From assembly GCA_020629835.1 (NCBI GenBank), contig JAHDCO010000001.1, forward strand, positions 124,001 to 188,000: 64,000 nucleotides of DNA, read 5' to 3'. Both the position numbers and the translations under genes were made by a program. Each line of letters starts with the position of its first letter. Position 1 is the first letter of the stretch. Shown here piece after piece: positions 16,959 through 29,650 of this stretch. This DNA comes from Granulosicoccaceae bacterium (GTDB lineage: Bacteria > Pseudomonadota > Gammaproteobacteria > Granulosicoccales > Granulosicoccaceae). The notes beneath the pieces are model-generated. The model ran no database searches, was not told where the DNA came from, and worked only from the letters and a program-made list of their open reading frames with translations.

Positions 16959-17627
16959 TTAAATCATAGTGATCAGCGAACTGTCCTGGTGCCACTCAAG
17001 ATGCGGTACGCCGTTGAAGCCTAATAATCGAATCGCTGATTCCTCCACGAGTAACGTGGTGATTGAAGCGTTTCGGATGTACCAAATGTTGTCAACGATG
17101 ACCGCAAACGGGTGTTGTTGTATAGCGCCAAGTAGCGTAGAGATGACGCCACCGGAAGTAAACAGCACCGCGTGACCCTGTGTACCCACCGCATCCGCGG
17201 CGTGCTGCACAGCGCTCAGGCCTCGTTGCATAAACGCATCCCAGCTTTCCACCTCAGTGAGTTCGTGGCTTTGGGCATGACGCCAGCGATCCAGAATGCC
17301 GTGGTATTCAGCCAGCGTCAGGCTGTCGCCACTGGCGCTTGAAAAGCCCTGGCCAAACAACGAATCAACTTTGTCGTGTTCGTACTCATTCAAGGCCGGT
17401 AAGGTTTGCACCGGTAGCGCACTTAACTGCGCTGAGCCCAGTGCCAGACTGGCCGTATCCTGCTGGCGTTCCAGCGTGCCTGCGAAGGCGGCATCCGCGG
17501 TAAACCCCGTTTTTACCCACCACGTGCCTAAATGCTCAGCCTGTAGTCTGCCTAACGACGAGAGCCTGTCATAGTGGCTGGTGCCGGCGGAAGCTTGGCC
17601 GTGGCGGACTAGCGTGATAATGCTCAT
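16959..17627 (-). CDS. Histidine phosphatase family protein
   Basis: The 222-residue protein opens with ITLVRHGQASAG, the RHG catalytic motif of the phosphoglycerate mutase-like superfamily; the second conserved Arg/His positions are in GTLERQQDTA and the C-terminal TSGGVISTLL, where the usual His-containing GHG/SHG motif reads SGG. The acidic residue in LNEYEHDKVDS is also conserved. Because the second catalytic His is not obvious, activity is uncertain. It follows the S41 peptidase gene by 51 bases on the same strand. No signal peptide. Substrate unknown. Confidence 0.8.
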   Translation of the reverse strand: MSIITLVRHGQASAGTSHYDRLSSLGRLQAEHLGTWWVKTGFTADAAFAGTLERQQDTASLALGSAQLSALPVQTLPALNEYEHDKVDSLFGQGFSSASGDSLTLAEYHGILDRWRHAQSHELTEVESWDAFMQRGLSAVQHAADAVGTQGHAVLFTSGGVISTLLGAIQQHPFAVIVDNIWYIRNASITTLLVEESAIRLLGFNGVPHLEWHQDSSLITMI

Positions 17628-17678
17628 GACGGTGAACGGGACTCATGCTCAGTAACGGAAAAGCATGGAGTATCGCAC

Positions 17679-19019
17679 CTATGGCAGGAGTAGGGGTCTT
17701 ATCTCGTCATAGCTTGGGTTCAGCAACTGTGGGCCTTCCCGGTACTGCAGTTGTAAGTCTTTGCCAACGCCTGCCTGGCGGATGTTTTGGTTTGCCGCGA
17801 AATTAAGTTCGCACTGCTGATTATCGATGTGATAAAGCGCGGCGCTTAGTAAGCTTTCATCAGGCTCACCCAAGGGTTGAGTAATGTTCTCAGCGGTTGG
17901 GCAATTAGCGGCGATGCCGTCGTAGTAACCACCGGCATTCGCGGCATTCAACAAATTAACTTCCAATGCGTTTATGACTTTTCCGCAGTAGGCGTTGCTG
18001 CGTGTGCCAAACGGTTTGCCGCAGGTTGTGCCACCAACGGTGACCACATCGATAAACGGTCGTAAACTGTTGATGACCATCTCCGACGCTGAGCAGGTAT
18101 CCGGTGATGTCAGAACGTACACACGATCCAGATCCAGTGCATTCGGTCGAGCTTGAAACGGGTACGACACATCCTGATGTGAATACTTATCGTTGTAGGT
18201 GAACCGGGTAAACGTTGTGTTATCCACCGCTTGCCCGGCGATAAGACTGCCTAACTGCTCTGCTATGGCAATACGCCCGCCTAAGTTGTAGCGTAAATCC
18301 AATACCAACTCATTGATGTTGTCGTTTTTCAGGGTAGAAAATGCATCGGTCAGTTCCGCTTCTGATGTGTCCAGAAACGTGAGAAAGTTAAGGTAACCAA
18401 CCCGTTTGTTGTTGTGCTGCAGTGTGCGGTTTTCAAGTACGGTTTTTATGTCATAGAGACCTTTGGTTACCGTGACGTCAATAGGGTCGGTTTGGCCGCG
18501 TTTTCGAATAGTGAACGTTATGTCGATCGCTTCCTCAGGGCCGCCAAACGCGGCTTCGATAAACTCGGAGGTAAAGCTGTCGGCATTCACACCGTTGATG
18601 GCTACGATTTCATCACCTCGTTCAACGTTGGCAGCACCCAGTGGGGATAGAGGCTCAACGAGTGTGAAATATAGGGTGCCATCAGTGGTGCGTTGAACAC
18701 GCATTCCAAATCCAAAGCGTTGGCCTTCTTCAAAAAACGCCTGGTTACTCGCTTCTTCAGTTACGTAGCTGTAGCGATCATAGGGGGTAACGCGAAGCGC
18801 TTCGACGTAGCTCTCGGGGTCGGGGTAGGCCGCTTCATCAACGTCAGGGAGTTGATCGTAAAAAAGATAATAATCTTGCATGCTATCAAGCACCCAGGAT
18901 TTCATATCAGTGGCAGAACAATCAAACGCCTGTGCATTGGCAGAATCGTGGATTGACCCGGCCGAACCACCGCAGCCTGCCAAGGCTAGGCACATCAATA
19001 TCGTCGATGAATGCTTCAT
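17679..19019 (-). CDS. S41-family peptidase lipoprotein (copy 1)
   Basis: The 446-residue protein has a lipobox LALAGC at Cys16. A PDZ domain lies at about residues 100-185 (RFGFGMRV, VERGDEIVAINGV). The tail-specific protease core has the catalytic Ser310 in TCSASE and Lys335 in TCGKPFG, with the 25-residue spacing of Prc/CtpA enzymes. The C-terminal part holds several Cys (AYCGK, NCPTAE, QQCELN). It is probably anchored to the envelope and acts on periplasmic proteins. A clear paralogue with the same plan is at 35505-36914. Confidence 0.9.
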   Translation of the reverse strand: MKHSSTILMCLALAGCGGSAGSIHDSANAQAFDCSATDMKSWVLDSMQDYYLFYDQLPDVDEAAYPDPESYVEALRVTPYDRYSYVTEEASNQAFFEEGQRFGFGMRVQRTTDGTLYFTLVEPLSPLGAANVERGDEIVAINGVNADSFTSEFIEAAFGGPEEAIDITFTIRKRGQTDPIDVTVTKGLYDIKTVLENRTLQHNNKRVGYLNFLTFLDTSEAELTDAFSTLKNDNINELVLDLRYNLGGRIAIAEQLGSLIAGQAVDNTTFTRFTYNDKYSHQDVSYPFQARPNALDLDRVYVLTSPDTCSASEMVINSLRPFIDVVTVGGTTCGKPFGTRSNAYCGKVINALEVNLLNAANAGGYYDGIAANCPTAENITQPLGEPDESLLSAALYHIDNQQCELNFAANQNIRQAGVGKDLQLQYREGPQLLNPSYDEIRPLLLP

Positions 19020-19269
19020 AAGAACCGGTAGCGGCTCTGGGTGCTAAGGCGTTAGCCTGGGGTGCTTGGAAAGCGGGCTCAGTTAAGGGTTTTAAAGGCG
19101 ATCAGTTCACACAAAAATAGAACCCCACTGCGAAGCGCAATTCGTCAATTCAGATGAAACAGTGTTGCTTAACGGATCGTTAATGCTCAAATGCATAAAC
19201 CGGATACTAGAATCCAAACAGCAGCACATCCATCCCTCTTGTTCCCTGACAACACACTCTGGCTTTCTC

Positions 19270-20274
19270 ATGACCCCAACTGACAGCACTCAGAACGGAT
19301 CCATCATTGCCGCGGTGGGTTCAGCGCTTGCGGGGTTTGCACTGTTTTCAATGCACGATGCGTTAATCAAAAGCGTGCAAGGCATTCCGACGTTTCAAAT
19401 CGTATTTTTTGTAGTGCTGACAAGCTTTGTTCCTTTCACGCTATTTGTGGGGGTTAGTAAGCAAGCGCGATCACTACGCCCGAACTTGCCGTTGCTGGTT
19501 TTTTTGCGCTGTTTGTTCACCGCCGGTTCTCTGTTCTCCGCCTTTTATGCCTTTGGTAATCTACCCATGGCAGAAGTCTATTCATTGCTGTTCTCAGCGC
19601 CCGTTCTGATCACGTTGCTTGCCATTCCATTGTTGGGCGAACGCGTGAAATTTGTGCGCGGACTGGCCATTGTGCTGGGGCTTTTGGGGGTAATCGTTGT
19701 ACTTCGGCCGGGTCAGGCGACGTTTTCAATGGGCCACGCCGCAGCGCTTTTAGCTGCATCTTGCATCGCGTGTACCTCCATCGTTACGCGCAAGATCGGT
19801 TCGCGTGAGCACAGCCTGACGCTCATTTTGTATCCCATGCTAACCAACGTTGTGCTCAGTGGTGTGGCGCTGTTGTTTGTTTATGTTCCGATGCCAAGAG
19901 ATGCCTTAATTGCCTGCTGCGCAGCCGGATTACTGAGCGTAATTGCGCAGAATTTCGTTATCCAGGCCTATCGAGCGGCTGAGGCTCAGTTTGTCGCGCC
20001 CATGCAATACAGCCAGATGATTTGGGCGGTGCTGTTCGGTGCGGTGTGGTTTAACGAAACCATTGATCAGTGGGTGATTGCAGGCTCCAGTGTGATTGTT
20101 TTGTCCGGGCTCATGTTTATCTGGCGGGAGCTGGTGGCATCGGTTACTCAGCCGGTTTTGCGCACACGCAACCTGCGTTCCGCTGGTGGCCCGCAGGTTG
20201 TGTCACACGAAGTGGACCAACGTGAAAATCACGATCAAGCCGACCATAAGACAAGAGGTCATGGGGATCCATGA
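19270..20274 (+). CDS. EamA/DMT-family transporter
   Basis: The 334-residue inner-membrane protein has about ten hydrophobic segments arranged as two EamA repeats. Typical motifs are SMHDALIK near the start, NLPMAEVYSLLFSAPVLITL in repeat one, and APMQYSQMIWAVLFG in repeat two. I prefer the ATG at 19270 (MTPTDSTQN) because the frame's earlier ATG at 19162 would add an atypical 36-residue tail. Such carriers usually export or exchange metabolites; the substrate cannot be deduced. The gene stands alone, divergent from the S41 peptidase. Confidence 0.85.
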   Translation: MTPTDSTQNGSIIAAVGSALAGFALFSMHDALIKSVQGIPTFQIVFFVVLTSFVPFTLFVGVSKQARSLRPNLPLLVFLRCLFTAGSLFSAFYAFGNLPMAEVYSLLFSAPVLITLLAIPLLGERVKFVRGLAIVLGLLGVIVVLRPGQATFSMGHAAALLAASCIACTSIVTRKIGSREHSLTLILYPMLTNVVLSGVALLFVYVPMPRDALIACCAAGLLSVIAQNFVIQAYRAAEAQFVAPMQYSQMIWAVLFGAVWFNETIDQWVIAGSSVIVLSGLMFIWRELVASVTQPVLRTRNLRSAGGPQVVSHEVDQRENHDQADHKTRGHGDP

Positions 20275-20310
20275 GCCTCACTCAATGAGCCTCGTAGGAC
20301 TTACTGTTCA

Positions 20311-20565
20311 ATGAGCGACGACACCTCATCACCGCAGGAGCTGAACACGGTACCGGCAACGGCCGATGTGCTGGAAGCGGTTGGCATGCGCATGCCGTTC
20401 GGGCGTTTTAAGGGTGAGCGACTGATTGATCTTCCCGAGCCCTACATTGTCTGGTTCAAGGGGCAGGGATTTCCTCCGGGCGCGTTGGGCGAGCGAATGG
20501 CGCTGGTCTATGAGGTCAAAGTGAACGGGTTAGAGAAGTTGTTACGGCCATTGCTTGATGAGTGA
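20311..20565 (+). CDS. DUF3820 family protein
   Basis: The 84-residue protein carries MPFGRFKGERLIDLPEPY and VWFKGQGFP, followed by GALGERMALVYEVKVNGLEKLL, which is the DUF3820 pattern seen in small proteins such as those once described as quorum-sensing-regulated in Pseudomonas. The role is unknown. It lies 36 bases after the EamA transporter gene, possibly in the same transcript. A promoter for the leu region starts 11 bases after its stop. Confidence 0.82.
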   Translation: MSDDTSSPQELNTVPATADVLEAVGMRMPFGRFKGERLIDLPEPYIVWFKGQGFPPGALGERMALVYEVKVNGLEKLLRPLLDE

Positions 20566-20575
20566 CTATTTACGC

Positions 20576-20604
20576 TTGACCCTGGCGCTGGCTAGCGCTA
20601 CCCT
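20576..20604 (+). promoter_or_regulatory. Candidate sigma-70 promoter for the leuA leader
   Basis: TTGACC at 20576-20581 and TACCCT at 20599-20604 are spaced by 17 bases. The predicted transcript start falls at about 20611-20612, exactly at the ATG of the candidate leader peptide, so that message would be leaderless. The -10 box is weak (three of six consensus bases). Confidence 0.5.
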
Positions 20605-20611
20605 CCAAACC

Positions 20612-20662
20612 ATGATGCAACTCGACACCATCCGATTACTTATCGGCCCGGCCTCTCTCTAG
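20612..20662 (+). CDS. Candidate leaderless leader peptide before leuA
   Basis: ATGATG opens a 16-residue frame, MMQLDTIRLLIGPASL, ending in TAG. Four of 16 codons are Leu (CTC, TTA, CTT, CTC) and the core IRLLI holds four branched-chain residues in a row. The position, directly at the predicted transcript start and about 320 bases upstream of leuA, suits ribosome-mediated attenuation of leucine synthesis. A CCCGGC/GCCGGG hairpin overlaps its end (20647-20671). No direct evidence of translation; a chance ORF cannot be excluded. Confidence 0.42.
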   Translation: MMQLDTIRLLIGPASL

Positions 20663-24980
<4,318 letters not shown>

Positions 24981-24981
<1 letters not shown>

Positions 24982-25343
24982 TGAAACTGGAATTGTTCCT
25001 GAACCGCTTGCGGTCTGAACCCAATGCAATTGAATTTCCCGATTCAATAGCGATTATCAATGCGTTGTACGAGTACAAGCCCACGGGTTTTCGAAATCAG
25101 GATCTGATCAGCGAAGCCGGGCAGAATGTGGGCTCGTGTAAGTTGTTTGCATTCGCTCGGCTGCATGATTTAACCGAAAGCGAAACCCTTGCGTGTTTTG
25201 GTGCTTATTATCGCGCCGATGTATTGCGTAATCCTGAAGGTGATAGCCATCCGAACATTCGGCAGTTTATGAAAACGGGTTGGGATGGCATTGAGTTTTT
25301 TGGGGTGCCACTGCGTGCCAAGCCAAACGCGCTGGTGGACTAG
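24981..25343 (+). CDS. HopJ type III effector-like family protein
   Basis: The 120-residue protein shows the HopJ family pattern: LELFLNRLRSEPNAIEF, a Tyr/Lys/Pro-rich ALYEYKPTGFRN, GSCKLFAFARLHDLT, and LACFGAYYRADVL followed by HPNIRQFMKTGWDGI. Despite the family name most members occur in free-living bacteria without type III secretion, and none is seen here. The ATG at 24981 overlaps the maeB stop (TGATG), so expression is coupled to the leuA-maeB operon. Function unknown; perhaps metabolic. Confidence 0.85.
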
Positions 25344-25353
25344 TCCACCAGCG
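25330..25353. terminator. Perfect palindrome over the HopJ-family stop codon
   Basis: A 24-base perfect palindrome (12-base arms starting CGCTGGTGGACTA) contains the TAG stop of the plus-strand gene and lies 12 bases before the end of the convergent serine hydrolase gene. It can fold as a hairpin on either transcript and likely serves as a bidirectional terminator. No long T run follows. Confidence 0.65.
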
Positions 25354-25364
25354 TGATGTGTTTG

Positions 25365-27227
25365 TTATAAATCACCCTGGGCGTTTTCATCAGGTACTTT
25401 GCGGAACACCCAACCGGTGTGCAGCATCGACCCATCGGCCCCTGCAAAAATTGTCTCACCCCGGCCGCGCCCATAGCCCTGAATAACCGCTTCATTGTCG
25501 TTGATCAAGCGAATCGGTTGTTTATGGCGTCCGTCGTTATCCTGAATAACCACGTGATACGCGCCGTCTTCGTACACTAATTCCACTTTGCCAAACTGAA
25601 AACTTTTGATGTCGGTATCGACGGGATTGATCAGTTGGTAAACCCCCATTCGATCGTGCCACACCGGGTTACGTACTTCGGTTTCCATTTCTGTGGCAAT
25701 TAAGTTATTTCGACCCGCTCGATTGCGGCCATACAGCACTTTCTTGCCATCCACTTCGCGTGCAAATAGGGATAACTCGCTTAAGCCCGGAATTTTTATT
25801 TTTATAAAGCCCAGGATTTTTGCCCGAATAGTGTGACTACCCGTATCGTTAGGCGATAAGTCCAGCGAATCACCGGCCACTTGTAACTCATGACCGTCCG
25901 AATCGCCGGTGATGTTGATGTGACCAAACACGGACGTATACTGACCGTTAAAGTCTGTGGGTTCGCCTGGTAATGGAGTGGGTTCGGCTTGACGTTTGGG
26001 CACATCGTCTAAGGATTGTCTTGTGGCAACCGGATACGCATTACTCAAGATTTCATCCGCAATCTCGTGTAACCCACCGCTAGGACCATTTGCCATCAAC
26101 ACAACACCCAACTTAGCATCGGGTGCCACAGCCACTAAGGCGTTGTGCGCCATGGTTTGCCCGCCGTGCCCGATGACCGCGTATTTATTGTCTAGCATGC
26201 CTGAGAAGTGAAACCAGCCGAGTCCATTAAACGGATCGGGCGTATAGGGTGTCTCGTACGACTGAATTGCCAGCATCTCTTGCAAAGTGTTGGGCGTGAT
26301 CAGTGATGCTTCAACATTACTCAGCTGTGTTTTATCGGTGTTTTTTACGCCATCAATTTTACTGGTTACCTCGTTACTTTCAACGTGGGGCTTATTGGCG
26401 ATAACCCATTTCAGCAGTTGGCTTAAATCCCCGACCGTACTGATCAAGCCGCCGGCGGGTAGGTCTCTTAGCGGTAATTCCTCGACTTCTTTTCCACCGA
26501 TATAGCTTTTGGACATGGCATCGCCCGTGGTGTCGTAGCGAAAGTTAGAATTCATCATCCCCAGGGGTTCTAAGATTTGGGTGTGCATGTATTCAGTAAA
26601 CGGGGTGTTGCTGGTGTGTTCAACCGCGTGCCCTGCCAAGGTGTACGCGATGTTGGAGTAACCGAATACCGTATTCGGTGGTGCGGCAGTGAAGTACTGA
26701 CCCATCTGCTCAGTGACGTAAGTGTATGGCGCTGGCTCAGTGGTGAACATGCCGTCCATCAGAGAGTCTGGAATACCTGAATGATGCGACAACACATTGC
26801 GCAAGGTAATGTCATCGGTAGAGCCAAAGCGTGAACGTATGCTGAACGACGGTAGCGAATCGACCAGTGGCGCATCGAGTGTTAGGCGCTGTTGCTCTTT
26901 GAGCTGCATAACGGCAAGCGCTGTGAAGAGTTTCGAAACAGAACCTGCGCGGTATTGTGTTGCAGCGGTTGCCGGCACTTCAGCGTCGGCATCGGCAAAG
27001 CCAAAACCTTCACTCCACACAACGCGCTGATCGTCCACTAACGCAACGCTTAAGCCGGTTATGTCGTGCTCGTCCATGCGTTCAGGAATGTACTGTTGCA
27101 GGTACTGGGTTACGCGGGAGTAGTCGTCGGTTAACAGCAGGTTGAGTGCAGGAGCTTTAGGCGTTGTGCTGCAAGCGCACAGGGTGGTGAAAGCACTGGC
27201 GCACAAAACGCCTGTTAATTTTTGCAT
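25365..27227 (-). CDS. Serine hydrolase lipoprotein of the beta-lactamase class C group
   Basis: The 620-residue protein has a lipobox ending at Cys19 (TTLCAC). The penicillin-binding/AmpC-like domain holds the nucleophile motif S96-V-S-K99, the YxN motif in FGYSNIAYTL, and an HGG-type third motif in VIGHGGQTMAHN. A C-terminal beta-rich extension of about 180 residues follows. Such enzymes include D-peptidases and esterases; true beta-lactamase activity is not implied. It is probably anchored to the envelope. It is monocistronic by position and shares the terminator palindrome with the convergent HopJ-family gene. Confidence 0.88.
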   Translation of the reverse strand: MQKLTGVLCASAFTTLCACSTTPKAPALNLLLTDDYSRVTQYLQQYIPERMDEHDITGLSVALVDDQRVVWSEGFGFADADAEVPATAATQYRAGSVSKLFTALAVMQLKEQQRLTLDAPLVDSLPSFSIRSRFGSTDDITLRNVLSHHSGIPDSLMDGMFTTEPAPYTYVTEQMGQYFTAAPPNTVFGYSNIAYTLAGHAVEHTSNTPFTEYMHTQILEPLGMMNSNFRYDTTGDAMSKSYIGGKEVEELPLRDLPAGGLISTVGDLSQLLKWVIANKPHVESNEVTSKIDGVKNTDKTQLSNVEASLITPNTLQEMLAIQSYETPYTPDPFNGLGWFHFSGMLDNKYAVIGHGGQTMAHNALVAVAPDAKLGVVLMANGPSGGLHEIADEILSNAYPVATRQSLDDVPKRQAEPTPLPGEPTDFNGQYTSVFGHINITGDSDGHELQVAGDSLDLSPNDTGSHTIRAKILGFIKIKIPGLSELSLFAREVDGKKVLYGRNRAGRNNLIATEMETEVRNPVWHDRMGVYQLINPVDTDIKSFQFGKVELVYEDGAYHVVIQDNDGRHKQPIRLINDNEAVIQGYGRGRGETIFAGADGSMLHTGWVFRKVPDENAQGDL

Positions 27228-27296
27228 GGTCAGGTCTTGTATCGATGACGTCCATGAGAATAGCGCCTGGCTAACAACGACGTCTGTAGCACTCGG

Positions 27297-27698
27297 TTAC
27301 TGAGTGTAACGGGCTAATCTTTCGGACAGCGTGCCCGTGTGCAGTTCGAACAGATGATTATCGTAGTCGTAGAAGTACAGCGAAAGTCCTTCACCATCGA
27401 CACGTGAACGGCTTTCCAGAATATCCAATTGCAACGCTTCCACTTTAGCCAGGCGCCTATCGTAGTCTTCGGGCGGAATTTTGAACGCGATGTGGTTATA
27501 CGTTTTCGAGGGTAGAGGGTCGCCTTGCATGGTCGCGACCCATAAGCCGGCAATATCGAAGAACCGTTCTTTGGACAACGAAAACGTTTCGTCGCCACTG
27601 TCGTAGATTCGCCTGGCATCTAACACCGAACTTAGGAAAGCTTCGGTACGGTCAAGATCTTTGACGATAAACGTCATGTGACTTAAACCTTCGATCAT
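27297..27698 (-). CDS. fosX: FosX-type fosfomycin epoxide hydrolase
   Basis: The 133-residue vicinal oxygen chelate protein closely follows the FosX pattern throughout, for example SHMTFIVKDLDRTEAFL, DSGDETFSLSKERFF, TYNHIAF and YFYDYDNHLFELHTGTL. The expected metal ligands His7, His69 and Glu118 are present, and Glu44, the general base that separates FosX hydrolases from the thiol transferases FosA/FosB, is also in place. FosX opens the fosfomycin epoxide with water in the cytoplasm using Mn2+. It follows the DUF445 gene by about 110 bases on the same strand. No mobile element is nearby, so it looks chromosomal and ancestral. Confidence 0.87.
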   Translation of the reverse strand: MIEGLSHMTFIVKDLDRTEAFLSSVLDARRIYDSGDETFSLSKERFFDIAGLWVATMQGDPLPSKTYNHIAFKIPPEDYDRRLAKVEALQLDILESRSRVDGEGLSLYFYDYDNHLFELHTGTLSERLARYTQ

Positions 27699-27808
27699 AG
27701 CGAATACCCTTTCGTGTGCAGTGTCTTCGTGTGATGCGTGGAGGTATGCGGACGTATTGCTGCCTCAATAGGAATCGATCGACTTATCGGCACGCAAATG
27801 CCTGTTGG

Positions 27809-28528
27809 CTAGAGGTACAGCGGTAAAAGTCCTGCCAGTAGCCCGATAATGCCGCCGAATACGCCACCCCAAACGACTAACCAACCCAAGTGTTTGTGGA
27901 TGATGCGGTGCATGATGTCTCGAACCATTTCCGGGGTCAGTTCATCCAGTCTGGCTTGCAGTATGCGATCAAGTTTGAGCAAAAAATCATCGCTGCTGGT
28001 GAATTGCTGAATTTGTTCGTTAACTGCCTGTTGAAACCTTGGCGACTCTGATGCATCCACCAGGAATTTATTCATGCGCTTTTTAAACGGCTCACGCATG
28101 GGTTCCAACGCACCTTCCCCACCGACCATACCCAGCATGCCGCCAAACGAGGAATCCATAATGGTGGCAACTAACTGATCATAAGCAGCATCAAGGTTCA
28201 GCTTGGCAAACAGCGGTTGTAAATCGATGTTGCTGATATCGGTTGTGCTCATAGCGCCATCCACGCGCTCACGCGTGAACAGGTGTTGGTGAACCAACGT
28301 CAGAATGCTTTGTTTGAATTCTTCAAAGCGTAATACGATCACGCCAGAGCCGTATAAACCCGGCACACGGTTGAACAGCATGTGAATGGCAAGCCAGTTG
28401 GTCAAAGCGCCAGACAATGCAAAAAGGCCAACGCTTAGCAGCACACTGTTAAATGGGGCAGGCAGCGCGAAAGATAATCCAATGATTACCAGCGCAACCA
28501 GATTGGGGAAGACGTGCTTAGTGAACAC
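27809..28528 (-). CDS. DUF445 family membrane protein
   Basis: The 239-residue protein has two N-terminal membrane segments (about 8-50), then the DUF445 hallmark GALTNWLAIHMLF, a long amphipathic helical region and two hydrophobic segments at the end (LGWLVVWGGVFGGIIGLLAGL). It begins with GTG two bases after the stop of the methyltransferase gene, so translation is coupled. The role of DUF445 proteins is unknown; they are thought to sit in the inner membrane. Confidence 0.85.
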   Translation of the reverse strand: MFTKHVFPNLVALVIIGLSFALPAPFNSVLLSVGLFALSGALTNWLAIHMLFNRVPGLYGSGVIVLRFEEFKQSILTLVHQHLFTRERVDGAMSTTDISNIDLQPLFAKLNLDAAYDQLVATIMDSSFGGMLGMVGGEGALEPMREPFKKRMNKFLVDASESPRFQQAVNEQIQQFTSSDDFLLKLDRILQARLDELTPEMVRDIMHRIIHKHLGWLVVWGGVFGGIIGLLAGLLPLYL

Positions 28529-28530
28529 GG

Positions 28531-29601
28531 TTAGCTTTGCGGGTTGGTGCTTCGACGACGGCGTTTAGACACCCGACTGCCACGGCCACTGGCGGAACCA
28601 CCTGCCACACTTAAGTCGCCCGCTAACTGAGCTTTTGCACCTACCGATATTTCGCCTAAGCCTGCTTCAATGTTTTCCAGGCTGGGTGCACCCGACTTGG
28701 TGTGACCATCAAGTGCATCACGCATGGCTTTTACATGTGCGGGTGTGGTGCCGCAGCAACCGCCGATAATGGAAGCGCCAGCGTTAACGCAAAGTCTTGC
28801 GTATTCGGCCATGAGCTCCGGGGTGCCGTTGTAAACCACTTTGCCATCGATGTATTCGGGTATGCCGCAGTTCGCCTTGGCCACTAACACGGGTTTTTCA
28901 GGTAATGATTCAGCCGCTGTATTGAGGTTTAGAACAGCGGCAACCACTTCAGAAGCGCCCACGCCACAATTGGTTCCAACGGCGGTAATCTCCGGGCCAA
29001 GGCGTGTGCTGATGCCAACGGTATCAGAGGCGGTTAAACCCATCATGGTGCGTCCGTTGGTATCAATGCTGACGGTATAGGTGATCGGCAGGTCGGCATC
29101 AGCAGCGCCCAGTACGGCAGCCTCGATTTCTTCAGCCGACGATATGGTCTCGATCCAGAGAATATCGACCCCACCGTCCTTGAGTGCCAGGGCCTGTTCA
29201 CGAAACGCAGCCCGTGCCTCGTCGATGGAGACCGGGCCGTTTGGTGCCAATATTTCGCCGGTTGGGCCCATAGAGCCTGCGACCAGAACGGTTCGGTCTG
29301 CCGAATCTGCGGCACGCTTCGCAATTTGTGCAGCTGCTACGTTCAATTCATGCACGCGATGACCAGCGTTGTGCAGGTTCAGCCGATAACTGGTACCACC
29401 GAAGGTGTTGGTTAGGATGATGTCCGAGCCGGCATCAACAAAACTTTTGTGCAGTGTTTCAATGCGATCAGGATGATCAATATTCCACAGTTCAGGAGCA
29501 TCGCCAGTCTGCAGACCGACCGCGAAAAGGTTAGTGCCTATCGCGCCGTCGGCGAGCAACACGGGGTGTTCGGTGAGCAGTGTTTTGAACCGATTATTCA
29601 T
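28531..29601 (-). CDS. Betaine/homocysteine S-methyltransferase family protein
   Basis: The 356-residue protein has the Pfam S-methyl_trans pattern: LLADGAIGTNLF at the start, NTFGGTSYRL, and the zinc-binding Cys in VGTNCGVG and in IIGGCCGTTPAHV. These enzymes move a methyl group from betaine, dimethylsulfoniopropionate or S-methylmethionine to homocysteine. The ATG at 29601 is chosen over a longer frame because the upstream extension lacks family similarity. The C-terminal tail is Arg/Ser-rich. A nearby MttB-superfamily gene and GlxA regulator suggest betaine as donor; this is inference. Confidence 0.88.
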   Translation of the reverse strand: MNNRFKTLLTEHPVLLADGAIGTNLFAVGLQTGDAPELWNIDHPDRIETLHKSFVDAGSDIILTNTFGGTSYRLNLHNAGHRVHELNVAAAQIAKRAADSADRTVLVAGSMGPTGEILAPNGPVSIDEARAAFREQALALKDGGVDILWIETISSAEEIEAAVLGAADADLPITYTVSIDTNGRTMMGLTASDTVGISTRLGPEITAVGTNCGVGASEVVAAVLNLNTAAESLPEKPVLVAKANCGIPEYIDGKVVYNGTPELMAEYARLCVNAGASIIGGCCGTTPAHVKAMRDALDGHTKSGAPSLENIEAGLGEISVGAKAQLAGDLSVAGGSASGRGSRVSKRRRRSTNPQS

Positions 29602-29650
29602 GATTAGAAGCCTAACACGTTGATTACTGACCAATCGTGGCAAAAATCTT

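Noticed and set aside
25365..27227. Beta-lactamase resistance gene
   Set aside because: The SxxK/YxN/HGG motifs are shared by many esterases and D-peptidases, and the protein is much longer than AmpC with an extra C-terminal domain.
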